Of a stretch of 64,000 bases of DNA, positions 1-8,204 are shown in pieces. The DNA comes from Petroclostridium sp. X23 (lineage in GTDB: Bacteria > Bacillota > Clostridia > SK-Y3): the NCBI RefSeq assembly GCF_030013905.1, contig NZ_CP124862.1, positions 1,801,051 through 1,865,050 of the forward strand, written 5' to 3'. The notes under the pieces were generated by a model that worked only from the letters and a program-made list of their open reading frames with translations, was not told where the DNA came from and did no database searches. The translations under genes were made by a program, and so were the position numbers. The first letter of the stretch is position 1; every line of letters begins with the position of its first letter.

Positions 1-829
1 TGCATCTTTTATTGCAACAAAGATGGCTTATGAAACTTTTGCCCCAATTCAGCTAGGTGCAGTTAGAACATTTTTTGCTGTAATCCTTTTTGGGATAATA
101 CGCAGGATAATAAAAAATAATGAAAAAATAGATAAAGAAGACCGTATCCGTGTGGCAGTCAGTGGAATTTTAGGTATTACACTATATTTTACAATTGAAA
201 ACATTGGTGTTAGTATGACTTCTTCCTCAAATGCTGCTTTAATTGTTGCTTCTTTTCCAGCTGTTACAACGCTACTGGAATTTTTCATCTATCATTTAAG
301 ACCCACTGCAAGAAAGGTACTTGGAATTATTTTAGCTCTCATGGGCGTTGCAGTTCTAACGCAAGTTACCATAGATAGCAGTTCAAAATCCCTATTGGGA
401 AATGTAATTCTTATTGGAGCCGGATTAGTCTGGGCATTCTATAACTTTATTACCAGAGAAATCACAAATAAATATTCAGCCATGACATTGACTTATTATC
501 AGATGTTGGTAGGTGCCATTTTCTTTGTGCCATTTGTAATAATCGAAGGTAGTACATGGAAAATGCCAAGTATTACTTCTGCAAGTGCATTGATATTTCT
601 AAGTGTAGGATGCTCTGTTACCGCTTTCCTTTTATATAACTTAGGGCTAAGAAAACTCTCAGCCAGTGTTTCTGTATCTCTAATGAATCTGGTCCCTGTT
701 TTAGGCTTGATATTTTCTATTTTAATATTGAGGGAAACTGTATTTGTCATACAAGTGTTAGGCGGAATTATTGTCATCATAGGCGTTATTTTAAGTTCTG
801 TTCAGAAAGGAGAAAAGAAAAATGCATAA
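1..829 (+). CDS. EamA/DMT-family transporter, 5' end outside the window
   Basis: Inner-membrane carrier of the EamA (drug/metabolite transporter) type; the substrate cannot be predicted. The frame is open to the first bases of the window: codons before the first ATG (23) read ASFIATK, a normal part of the first EamA helix, so the true start lies upstream. Roughly 270 residues of almost continuous hydrophobic segments remain, and the start of the second EamA repeat is visible near residue 125 (GNVILIGAGLVWAF). Its stop overlaps the ATG of the next gene by 8 bases, so the two are probably co-transcribed. The family is firm, the substrate open. Confidence 0.85.
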   Translation, partial: ASFIATKMAYETFAPIQLGAVRTFFAVILFGIIRRIIKNNEKIDKEDRIRVAVSGILGITLYFTIENIGVSMTSSSNAALIVASFPAVTTLLEFFIYHLRPTARKVLGIILALMGVAVLTQVTIDSSSKSLLGNVILIGAGLVWAFYNFITREITNKYSAMTLTYYQMLVGAIFFVPFVIIEGSTWKMPSITSASALIFLSVGCSVTAFLLYNLGLRKLSASVSVSLMNLVPVLGLIFSILILRETVFVIQVLGGIIVIIGVILSSVQKGEKKNA

Positions 830-1267
830 CGCAAATACTAAGTTCTTAACGGTTTTAGAAGAAATCCCTACACGCTGTACTACTGTAATGGATAGTAACC
901 TATCCGGTAGCTTACTTGCCAATGCAATTGCTGTTATCGCTCTCACGGTAGGCAAACGGCATCCTGTACTTCTCGGCGAGCCTCTTGTAGACGCCTCTGG
1001 TGAAGTACACCCTGGATTGATTCCCACGGATATTCCTATGCTTTGTACTGATGCAGAAGCCTTAAAAGAACTTCGCAAGGCTGCATTAAAAAAGGCTGTG
1101 ATGTTGTAGATTTTCCTGTAGAAGGTCAGCAGACAAAGAACTATGAAGAATTTCTCGAAGTCACACGCAGTATCTCTACTGAAGATATGAAATATCTTGG
1201 AATTGCTTTAATAGGTTCTAAAAATACAATCAACAAACTTACCAAAAAATATGAAATGATTAAATAG
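822..1267 (+). pseudogene. DUF2000-family protein, frame broken (or recoded) at an A-run
   Basis: The first 95 codons (start 822) give a DUF2000-like N-terminus (TVMDSNLSGSLLANAIAV, then GEPLVDASGEVHPGL) and stop at 1110. In the -1 frame the C-terminal half follows without a gap: CDVVDFPVEGQQ, then EDMKYLGIALIGSK and NKLTKKYEM, ending at the TAG at 1265-1267. The switch falls in the six A of 1088-1093, read in the zero frame as A AAA AAG (1088-1094), the classical bacterial -1 slippery heptamer. So this is either a one-base deletion in a homopolymer or a programmed/transcriptional slip restoring a protein of about 147 residues. The function of DUF2000 is unknown. It overlaps the upstream transporter by 8 bases and shares its transcript. 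Confidence 0.7.
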
Positions 1268-1417
1268 TCACAGAAATAGTACAAGCATTAAGAGGCTTAC
1301 CTACCTTCTTGGTTATAGTAAGCGGATTGCCATCAATCACAAGTAGAACATCCCATTTTTAGAAAAATAGGATGATTTTCCATTGACCAGTCTATTAGGT
1401 TTATTATTTTCATTCAT
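1260..1417 (-). pseudogene. Possible decayed small coding fragment
   Basis: On the minus strand an ATG at 1417 with GGAG 8 bases upstream opens MNENNKPNRLVNGK and runs into a stop after about 28 codons. Another frame then continues as DVLLVIDGNPLTITKK and VGKPLNACTISV to a TAA at 1260. The two pieces look like one short gene with a frameshift near an A-run. I do not recognise the family. It could also be chance, since the stretch is only about 160 bases and overlaps the end of the DUF2000 reading frame on the other strand. Confidence 0.25.
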
Positions 1418-1474
1418 ACTCTTATCACTCCATTTAGTATAACATATTTTTTATCATTCCCTATAATAGTTCTA

Positions 1475-2338
1475 CTAAACCTTTTTTTGTGATCCACCAT
1501 ATAATTTATCCAGGGTAAATACTGATAGATACATCCAGAAAACTGTTATGGTAGTGACAGGCAAGAACCAGCCTTCTTTAATCCAGATCAAATTTAGTTT
1601 GTAGCCAATATAGTAAATTGCGTAAAGTATAAGTGTAATCAAAGCTTTATATCTCAATTTAGATTTCAAAAAATAAATCAACATAATATAAACGGATGAC
1701 AGTGAGTAATATACCAAATATAAGCTGTAACGGCTAACTTTCGGATTATTTAACAATGTTGTAGTAAATCGCATATATCCTGCTAAATCTAAACCCCACA
1801 ATAAGGTAACAACATCAAGCGTAAATAACCCTAAGTAGATGTATCCATAATAAGTTATTGGCTTTACTCGTTGCATAATCTTTGAGTACATCTTTTTGAC
1901 TACCCAAATGAGAATAGCAAAACCAACCACAGTCATCCATGTCCGATACCAATTATGGCTATAAATACCTAAAGCTATAAAAAGTTCTTCGATAATGCCA
2001 TAGATAACACCAAATATAAAATACCAGTAATACTTTAAATCGAGTATTACAACTAAAAGAGCAGTTGCTGAGACAGAAAACTGTGAAAAAAGATTTCCCA
2101 CAAGAACATCATTAAACGGATCTGAATGCTTTTGAAGTATCATGGGGTAATAAGTATACGCTCTAAAAAAAATAAGAATTATCGTTTCAAAATATAGAGT
2201 TATACCTACTGTCGTTATATAAACAGCAAATGTAAGCCTACGTTTTTTTGCCTTGATCATTACGAAGACTAATTGGAGCAAAGTCGAAATACCTAAAAGG
2301 ATATACCATATTGTGTTAGTCCAAAATGTTGAATTCAT
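1475..2338 (-). CDS. CBO0543-like multi-pass membrane protein
   Basis: Integral membrane protein of about 287 residues with seven to eight hydrophobic segments and many Tyr/Trp/Phe residues. It resembles the CBO0543 family found in spore-forming Firmicutes, whose function is unknown. An in-frame ATG exists at 2353 but has no ribosome site. The ATG at 2338 (MNSTFWTN) has GGAGTG about 6 bases upstream and is chosen. It stands alone, convergent with the DUF2000 gene and facing away from the cupin gene. The membrane location is clear from composition; the family name is recalled from overall appearance and is less certain. Confidence 0.65.
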   Translation of the reverse strand: MNSTFWTNTIWYILLGISTLLQLVFVMIKAKKRRLTFAVYITTVGITLYFETIILIFFRAYTYYPMILQKHSDPFNDVLVGNLFSQFSVSATALLVVILDLKYYWYFIFGVIYGIIEELFIALGIYSHNWYRTWMTVVGFAILIWVVKKMYSKIMQRVKPITYYGYIYLGLFTLDVVTLLWGLDLAGYMRFTTTLLNNPKVSRYSLYLVYYSLSSVYIMLIYFLKSKLRYKALITLILYAIYYIGYKLNLIWIKEGWFLPVTTITVFWMYLSVFTLDKLYGGSQKKV

Positions 2339-2384
2339 GAGCACTCCAAGCATAATTCTATCAAACTGATTTTCAGGTTAGTTT

Positions 2385-2735
2385 CTATACAGATATATGA
2401 TGTGCATTTACTATAACTTTTATTAATTTGAAGAGGAACAAAAAATGTGATCGACAGAAAATTGCCGTTAGATAATCACAGGGACGGTTCTTGAAGGGGT
2501 CAATCGGAAGTTTTGCACGTAAAAAAGACTCAGCCGGTGTATGAACACTGCAGTTAAGTCTTTTGGTTTCTCGCGCAAAATTTTTGATTGCCAAACAGGG
2601 CATTGTGGAGCGTTTCGCAATATATTTATTTTTGTTGTTAACAGAAGATTTAAATCCACGAATCATTGCACCCACATTTTTTGATGGGGATTGTAGGGAC
2701 GTATTGCCATACGTCCCTACAATCCCAGACATAGT
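2385..2735 (-). pseudogene. Decayed REP-associated (Y1/TnpA_REP) transposase, C-terminal fragment
   Basis: Read from 2732 downwards, one frame gives GTYGNTSLQSPSKNVGAMIR then GFKSSV. A second frame continues TTKINILRNAPQCPVWQ, and the first resumes with NFARETKRL. This is the layout of the C-terminal part of REP-associated HUH/Y1 transposases (SPS..VGAIVRGFKS, then ..LRGTPG..VWQRNYY..). At least two frameshifts and loss of the N-terminal HUH half show it is dead. It coincides with an 18-bp perfect palindrome (2687-2726) and contains a GGGACGG-type motif (about 2480), both of the kind these elements mobilise. Confidence 0.55.
2687..2726. repeat. Perfect 18-bp inverted repeat (REP/BIME-like palindrome)
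   Basis: GGGATTGTAGGGACGTAT (2687-2704), loop TGCC, then its exact reverse complement (2709-2726). It would fold into a very stable hairpin in either strand. The position inside the remnant of a REP-associated transposase suggests a REP-type element. It is not followed by a T-run, so a terminator role is not supported. Confidence 0.75.
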
Positions 2736-2970
2736 CGCTCTATAACAACTGCTGGTTCTCTGCTTATAACATCAAGAAAAGCATGTACATTTTTCCTGAT
2801 TTCAGGAACAGTTTTATAAAAAACATTATAGATGACCTTTTCTATGTATCTAATTTATCGGGGCCAGCTCAGTTTACCGTATACCTATAATAGCCATCAA
2901 TTACTGCCTTATTGATACAACATTACGAAACTGAATCCACTATTATTCTAGTGAATCAAATCACATCTCC

Positions 2971-2999
2971 TTGACATAAAGCATATGATAATATTATAA
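2971..2999 (+). promoter_or_regulatory. Sigma-A-type promoter of the cupin gene
   Basis: TTGACA at 2971-2976, a 17-base spacer, and TTATAA at 2994-2999. Transcription would begin near 3005-3008, downstream of the most 5' ATG (3004). This means translation must start at a later ATG and supports the start at 3022. Confidence 0.65.
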
Positions 3000-3021
3000 G
3001 CCTATGAAAGGAATGAGCAAT

Positions 3022-3627
3022 ATGTATAATGCCCCTAGAACGTATCAATGTCCCTATTACGCTAACACACCAACGTATAACCCAAACAATATGTATAACG
3101 CTTATAAAATGTATGAGTATCCTTACTTGGCTAACATACCAATGTATAACTCAGATTTTTGGAATGAGTTTCCTAATCAATATCTTCCCTATACCAATCA
3201 ACCCAGCACTGGTGCCCCAATTATATTAAAGGATTATGGGCCGGAACCATTTGTAGTTAACATTGAAGAGGCTACTAAACAAAACAATAATTTTCGTATT
3301 GCTTTATGGACAGGATGCCATCTACAGTTGACTTTGATGAGCATCAATGTTGGCGAAGACATAGGTTTGGAAATCCATCCGAACCTTGATCAATTCATAC
3401 GTATTGAAGAAGGTCAAGGACTTGTTAAAATGGGTGATAGAAAAGATTGTTTGGACTTTCAAAGAAAAGTATATGATGATTATGCGTTCATCATACCTGC
3501 CGGTAAATGGCACAACTTAATCAATACAGGTAATAAACCGCTTAAATTATACTCTATCTATGCACCACCTCAGCACCCATTTGGTACAGTTCATGAAACA
3601 AAAGAAGATGCTGAAGAAAACTACTGA
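3022..3627 (+). CDS. Cupin-domain protein with a Tyr/Asn/Pro-rich N-terminal tail
   Basis: About 201 residues. The first 60 or so are a low-complexity tail rich in Tyr, Asn, Pro and Met with repeats of the type PTYNPNNMYNAYKMYEYPY. From about residue 95 a single cupin barrel follows: LEIHPNLDQFIRIEEGQG (motif 1, metal-ligand His and Glu) and IIPAGKWHNLINTGNKPL (motif 2, metal-ligand His). Such proteins occur in sporulating clostridia and the tail resembles coat or spore-surface proteins, but that is inference. The start at 3022 is preferred because the promoter would place the transcript start near 3006 and AAAGGA (3007-3012) then lies 9 bases ahead. A hairpin terminator follows the gene. Confidence 0.8.
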   Translation: MYNAPRTYQCPYYANTPTYNPNNMYNAYKMYEYPYLANIPMYNSDFWNEFPNQYLPYTNQPSTGAPIILKDYGPEPFVVNIEEATKQNNNFRIALWTGCHLQLTLMSINVGEDIGLEIHPNLDQFIRIEEGQGLVKMGDRKDCLDFQRKVYDDYAFIIPAGKWHNLINTGNKPLKLYSIYAPPQHPFGTVHETKEDAEENY

Positions 3628-3661
3628 TTCTAAATATCAAAATAATTGCAAAAAGTTTGAT

Positions 3662-3712
3662 AAAACAGCTTACTGTGGTAAAATCAAATCATCATAGAAA
3701 GCTGTTTTTTTA
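3662..3712 (+). terminator. Terminator-like hairpin after the cupin gene
   Basis: AAAACAGCTT (3662-3671) pairs with AAGCTGTTTT (3699-3708) and is followed by more T. The loop is long (27 bases), so the efficiency is uncertain. Confidence 0.5.
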
Positions 3713-3773
3713 TAATGAGAGAAAAGAATTCAACAAACGAAGAAGAAATGAATATCATTACAGAGATAACGTC

Positions 3774-4220
3774 TTACTTATAATCATTAGGAGTACCCCA
3801 GTTCTCGAACCGGTTGTACTCTGAATTTGTTGAGTCAAAATGTATCCATATCGGTGCATTGTCTAAACCTGAATGAGCAACAAAGAATCTTCTATCTCCA
3901 TATCTGATAGCTTCCAAGGCTAATGGCAGCTCACGCCTAAAAATTGCATTACGCACAGCTGATACCGCTGGACCAAATTGACCATCTACATAAACATATA
4001 CATATAGAAACTGAAATCCATTATTCGTTCTCCATTCTGCAAGCACCTCATCTCTCATGGCATTGACCTTGTCATATGCAAACTGTAGACCTATGGTAAG
4101 AAAAAGGTCTGCAGTTATATCTGAATGCGTTAATGTATACTTACGTCCTATTACTGGCTCAGTGATTGCAACACCAGTTCTGAATTCAACATACAACTTA
4201 TCTGGATTGAGTCTTTTCAA
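3774..4220 (-). CDS. Staygreen-domain protein
   Basis: 148 residues matching the bacterial staygreen family almost end to end: LNPDKLYVEFRTG, then RKYTLTHSDITADLFLTIG, MRDEVLAEWR, LYVYVYVDGQFGPA, IRYGDRRFFVAHSGLDNAPI and WIHFDS. Plant staygreen is a Mg-dechelatase acting on chlorophyll a. Bacterial homologues can share that activity in vitro, but their role in non-phototrophs is unknown. The start codon appears to be TTG (4220), with GGGAAGTGA 4 bases upstream and no better in-frame ATG. The gene stands alone, 96 bases downstream of the hydrogenase operon. Confidence 0.85.
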   Translation of the reverse strand: MKRLNPDKLYVEFRTGVAITEPVIGRKYTLTHSDITADLFLTIGLQFAYDKVNAMRDEVLAEWRTNNGFQFLYVYVYVDGQFGPAVSAVRNAIFRRELPLALEAIRYGDRRFFVAHSGLDNAPIWIHFDSTNSEYNRFENWGTPNDYK

Positions 4221-4316
4221 TATATCACTTCCCTATAACAGACTACACACTTTATTTAATTTTTTTATTTTAATGCTTTTCATAATATGATATTCATAGC
4301 AGGAAAAAAGTTCTGT

Positions 4317-5729
4317 TTAAGGAATAACATGTATAGTATTTATGTGCTTTCCTCCCATGTAAATATGGGTTGCACAAGAAATACAAGGGTCAAAAGACCG
4401 GACAGTTCTGCCTAATTCTACAGGATTTTTAATATCTTTTACAGGTGTACCGATAAGTGCCTGTTCAGCAGTTCCTTTCATATCATTACTGCTTCGGGTT
4501 GAAAGGTTCCAAGCAGATGGAGTGATGATCTGGTAAAACGAAATAACCTGATTCTTAATTTTCAACCAGTGTCCTAGAGCACCTCTCGTAGTATCAATCA
4601 AACCTTTTCCGACAGTTGTTTCAGGAATGGAATACTCCTTTTGTACAGATACACCAGGGATAAGATTCTCAAGTAGTGTATTCATAATTAATGCTATCTT
4701 TCTGGCTTCTAAAACTCTGGCAATGGTCCTGTCCATGGTGGATATTCCATTTCTGTACTCGCCAGAAAGCCACTGCCTTGCTAACGGGCCTGTCTCATAG
4801 GGCAGATTGTTGTATCTTGGAGCTTTGACCCATGAATATGCCCCAGGCTTGCTCATATCTGCTTCCGGATCAGCTTCAAAAGGTTTATCTGTGCTTTGTC
4901 TATCCTTATACCAAGCATAATCAATTTCTTCAGTGATATTATCTGGATTGAATACACTTATTCTACCATTAGTATATACAAGGGGATTTACATATAGGGT
5001 TCCTAGATTCTTGTAACCGTTGAAGCAGCCAAAGCTTAAGAGATTCTCATAACCTCTGCCGATAGCAAAATAGTCCTTATAATATTCAGAAATGGTATAT
5101 ACATCAGGGAGCATTCTATCATTAATAAATTGGTATATGGAATGTAGAATAGATTTTATCTTGATGATTTTATCCGTAGTCGCCTGCGTGCTAATGCCTC
5201 CAATAAACACCCCATGGTTATGGGGAACCTTACCACCAAGTACGGCAAGCATTTCGTGGGCACTCCGGCTTAAGTCAAGAGAATCAAAGTAATCCTTAAC
5301 TAGTCTGTCATTCTTTTGTTTTGGCAGCCTGAAATCATTATGTTCTGCCTTAAACAGCGGATAATTTTCGGGCAGTTTTACAAAATCCGGGATGGTATAC
5401 TGATAAAAATGGCGGATATGGTTTTGAAGGAATTCACATCCATGGATGATGTCTCTTAAATATCTCCCCTGCTCAGATGGTATAACACCCATAGCATCCT
5501 CCAAGGCAAGGGTGGAAGCCATGGAATGGGCAGTTGAACAAATCCCACAAATTCGCTGGGTGAAATATACTGCATCAAAGGGATTTCTACCATTGAGCAT
5601 TTTTTCAAAACCACGAAACAACAGTCCTTCTGTCTTAGCATCCACCACCCGGTTATTTTCAATATCTGCTTGAATTTCCATGAATCCGCTTATCCGGGTA
5701 ACAGGATTAATAATAATCTTCTTTGTCAT
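4317..5729 (-). CDS. [NiFe]-hydrogenase large (catalytic) subunit
   Basis: 470 residues. It carries the Ni-Fe active site that splits or forms H2. Both active-site motifs are intact: the N-terminal L1 motif RICGICSTAHSMAS (about residue 60) and the C-terminal L2 motif DPCISCATH. After the final His, 15 residues follow (IYMGGKHINTIHVIP); this tail should be removed by the maturation protease encoded at the head of the operon. The ATG overlaps the stop of the small-subunit gene (ATGA), with GAGG upstream. It is the last gene of the hydrogenase operon. The length and motifs fit group-1-like uptake enzymes. With no Tat signal on its partner, the complex is probably cytoplasmic. Confidence 0.95.
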   Translation of the reverse strand: MTKKIIINPVTRISGFMEIQADIENNRVVDAKTEGLLFRGFEKMLNGRNPFDAVYFTQRICGICSTAHSMASTLALEDAMGVIPSEQGRYLRDIIHGCEFLQNHIRHFYQYTIPDFVKLPENYPLFKAEHNDFRLPKQKNDRLVKDYFDSLDLSRSAHEMLAVLGGKVPHNHGVFIGGISTQATTDKIIKIKSILHSIYQFINDRMLPDVYTISEYYKDYFAIGRGYENLLSFGCFNGYKNLGTLYVNPLVYTNGRISVFNPDNITEEIDYAWYKDRQSTDKPFEADPEADMSKPGAYSWVKAPRYNNLPYETGPLARQWLSGEYRNGISTMDRTIARVLEARKIALIMNTLLENLIPGVSVQKEYSIPETTVGKGLIDTTRGALGHWLKIKNQVISFYQIITPSAWNLSTRSSNDMKGTAEQALIGTPVKDIKNPVELGRTVRSFDPCISCATHIYMGGKHINTIHVIP

Positions 5730-6628
5730 CTTTTAACCTCTCTTGTGGTATTGTAACTGATAAAGGGTTCCATTGCGTCAGGGAATCCAAATTGTGCACA
5801 GCCAATGCAAGGAGTGTCGTCCTCAATAGGCCAGTTAACATATTGATTCCACTGTCTGATTGGGCAGTCTATACGTGTTACTGGCCCACGGCAGCCCAAC
5901 TTGAACATACAGGTTTTATCCCCTAGCTTTTCTGCAAAAATTCCTTGATCAAAATATGATCTTCGGGGGCATCTGTCATGAATTAATGTACTGTAAAATA
6001 GAAGCGGCCTATCTCTGTTGTCAAGTTCAGGTTCTCCATAAAGCAGGATATGAGCCAGTGTGCCCATAAACCAATCGGGATGACATGGACATCCTGGCAG
6101 CTTAATAACCTGTCTGTTTAATACACTCTGCACACTGACACACTCAGCTGGATTAGGTCTTGCTGCTGAAACGCCTCCATGGGTTGCACAGGCACCTATG
6201 GCAATAACATGAGCCGCCTTCTCTCCTAGGGTTTTCACTGCCTCAAGGGCAGTTATCGGTTTGCCGTTCAGGCGACCGATAATGTTATAGAGACCATTAT
6301 TCTTAGTCGCAACAGCGCCTTCAACCGCAAGGATATAGTCACTTTCAAGGACACTAAACAACTGCTCCATAGCATTCTGCCCTTCGCTGGCTGAAAGACT
6401 GTTATTATAGATAAAATGAGTCATCTGAGAAATTAAGTACTTGAAATCAGGATTCGATCCATCTAAAAGTGATATGATATTTCCTGAACACCCAGTCAAT
6501 TCAAGCCACACAAGATTCCTTTTCCTTAAAACACCCTGTCTGATTTGTGTCTTAACAGTATCCACAAGACTTGCGGCTGTATTGAGTCTCGCTCTATATT
6601 CAGGGCAGGTAATGCTTCCATTACTCAT
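5726..6628 (-). CDS. [NiFe]-hydrogenase small (iron-sulfur) subunit
   Basis: About 300 residues. It relays electrons from the Ni-Fe site through Fe-S clusters. Proximal cluster ligands are seen in WLELTGCSGN, IGACATHGG and LPGCPCHPD. The distal/medial region shows HDRCPRRSYFDQG, DKTCMFKLGCRGP, DCPIRQWN and PCIGCAQFGFPD, so three clusters are likely. There is no Tat signal (RRxFxK) and no C-terminal membrane anchor, unlike exported membrane-bound hydrogenases. The ATG at 6628 lies one base after the stop of the preceding gene; an upstream TTG (6646) is possible. Overlap with the large-subunit gene indicates translational coupling. Confidence 0.93.
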   Translation of the reverse strand: MSNGSITCPEYRARLNTAASLVDTVKTQIRQGVLRKRNLVWLELTGCSGNIISLLDGSNPDFKYLISQMTHFIYNNSLSASEGQNAMEQLFSVLESDYILAVEGAVATKNNGLYNIIGRLNGKPITALEAVKTLGEKAAHVIAIGACATHGGVSAARPNPAECVSVQSVLNRQVIKLPGCPCHPDWFMGTLAHILLYGEPELDNRDRPLLFYSTLIHDRCPRRSYFDQGIFAEKLGDKTCMFKLGCRGPVTRIDCPIRQWNQYVNWPIEDDTPCIGCAQFGFPDAMEPFISYNTTREVKR

Positions 6629-6629
6629 T

Positions 6630-7124
6630 TCACACCAACTTTCCAACTACTTTTAATTTAGTCAATATAGGCTGACCTGCATGACAGGATGCAAATTCAT
6701 TGGTCAGATCCTTGCCTGCCGTCAGTCCAAAGTGTGTTGCAGCTGCCCAGGCAGCATTGTTTGTAACATCATAAACAGTACCATTTACCGCAACATATGC
6801 GGGATTACCACCTTTTCCATCAAATCTGGATAATTCCTGCAATGTAAATGTTGCTTGGTTTCCCGGTGTCGTTGGTTGCAGCGGTGCAGGCGGCTCTACT
6901 ATAGGGGTAACTCCCGGTTGAAGAGGCAAAGGTTGTGGCTGTAAATGTACTGGTTGGTCCATAGCTTTCATAACAGATTCAAGCATGAATATTCTGTCTC
7001 TTAAATGATTTAATATCAGATTCCTTGTATAAACACATGGAATTACATATAATAAGTTTATATCATAGTTGATTTCAGCAATAATGCGTTCAAGGTGCTT
7101 GCCTGAAAAATCTTGTACTCTCAT
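6630..7124 (-). CDS. Cytochrome-b5-like heme-binding-domain protein of the hydrogenase operon
   Basis: 164 residues. Residues 1-60 are helical (MRVQDFSGKHLERIIAEINY), 60-90 form a Pro/Gln-rich linker, and from about residue 92 a cytochrome b5-type domain follows (TLQELSRFDGKGGNPAYVAV, NGTVYDVTNNAAW, LTKLKVVGKLV). The classical heme motif HPGG is absent; His in ATHFGLTAGK and in SCHAGQ are the only obvious axial candidates. It lies immediately upstream of, and one base from, the small-subunit gene, with a strong GGAGGGG site. This suggests it is a partner or redox link of the hydrogenase. Heme binding is inference and could be tested by spectrum. Confidence 0.8.
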   Translation of the reverse strand: MRVQDFSGKHLERIIAEINYDINLLYVIPCVYTRNLILNHLRDRIFMLESVMKAMDQPVHLQPQPLPLQPGVTPIVEPPAPLQPTTPGNQATFTLQELSRFDGKGGNPAYVAVNGTVYDVTNNAAWAAATHFGLTAGKDLTNEFASCHAGQPILTKLKVVGKLV

Positions 7125-7202
7125 GTTTTCCCCTCCGGCATTTAATTTATCATACTCAGTATATTCCGAAGGCGCCTTTTCGGTGATTCACATAATTGTT
7201 AT

Positions 7203-8204
7203 TCAACATATTCTAGGTAGCATCTGACCTTCCAGCATTGGGATGATACGTTTCCCACCGATAAACGTTTTCATATACACCATCCCGTGATGTCCTAAAG
7301 CAAACCGCCCGATTATCTGAGCTTTGCTGCAGTTGTCAATTGCTTCTATAAGGCGCAGCACTTTCTCTCCGCAGCCTTTTTCAACTACAATCAGCATCCT
7401 TCCTTCGCAGGCAAGATATAAAGGGTCTATTCCTAAAATATCACTAATGGCATGCACTTCACTTTTTACTGGTATCGACTGTTCATCAAGTTCTACATCC
7501 AACCTTTGTTCTAGAGCTATTTCATTCAGTGCAGTCGCTATACCTCCCCTGGTAGGATCCTTCATTAACTTTACTTGCTTAAGATTTTCTCCTAAATCGT
7601 TTATAAGACAACACATTGGCGCACAGTCACTTTCCAGCTCTGTTTCAATACCCAGATCATACCTGTCTAAAAGTATGGATGCCCCATGCTCTGCTATCCC
7701 ACCGGTTATAATAATCTCATCTCCTTGTTCTGCCTGGCGGGCGGTATAAAACTCTGATACCAGACCAATTCCGGAGGTATTGATAAAAAGCCCATCAGCA
7801 CTTCCTCTTTCCACTATCTTAGTATCGCCGGTTACGATTTTTGCACGGGTTTGTTCGCAAACATCTCTCATAGATTTTGCAATAAGCTGCAGCTTCTCAA
7901 TACTGAATCCTTCTTCTATGATAAAGCCGGCACTTAAGAATAATGGTATTGCACCAGCTGTCGCAAGGTCATTAATAGTACCGCATATAGCCAGCTTTCC
8001 TATGTTTCCTCCTCTAAACAACAAGGGTTTCACAACAAAACTGTCCGTAGTATAAGCAAGTTTACTCTGCCTGGCTTCAAAAACAAAGGAATCCGGCATA
8101 GCATTAGAGCTTGAATCATTAAAATATTGATAAAATACATTTCTTATTAAACGCTGTGTATCGGCACCACCATCTCCATGAGAAAGCCTGATTTTTTCAT
8201 CCAT
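7203..8204 (-). CDS. hypE: Hydrogenase maturation factor HypE
   Basis: 333 residues. HypE is an ATP-dependent dehydratase that turns the carbamoyl group received from HypF into a thiocyanate on its C-terminal Cys, the source of the CN ligands of the NiFe site. The family start IRLSHGDGG, the PurM-like body (LATAGAIPLFLSAGFIIEEG, KIVTGDTKIVERG, KDPTRGGIATALNEIA) and the essential C-terminal PRIC are all present. A longer in-frame reading back to 8303 exists, but homologues begin at MDEKIRLSHGDGG, and this ATG (8204) overlaps the hypD stop by 8 bases with a purine-rich site upstream. Confidence 0.95.
   Translation of the reverse strand: MDEKIRLSHGDGGADTQRLIRNVFYQYFNDSSSNAMPDSFVFEARQSKLAYTTDSFVVKPLLFRGGNIGKLAICGTINDLATAGAIPLFLSAGFIIEEGFSIEKLQLIAKSMRDVCEQTRAKIVTGDTKIVERGSADGLFINTSGIGLVSEFYTARQAEQGDEIIITGGIAEHGASILLDRYDLGIETELESDCAPMCCLINDLGENLKQVKLMKDPTRGGIATALNEIALEQRLDVELDEQSIPVKSEVHAISDILGIDPLYLACEGRMLIVVEKGCGEKVLRLIEAIDNCSKAQIIGRFALGHHGMVYMKTFIGGKRIIPMLEGQMLPRIC

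Noticed and set aside
4317..6628. Exported membrane-bound uptake hydrogenase
   Set aside because: The small subunit has neither a Tat signal nor a C-terminal membrane helix, and no cytochrome b membrane subunit gene is present.
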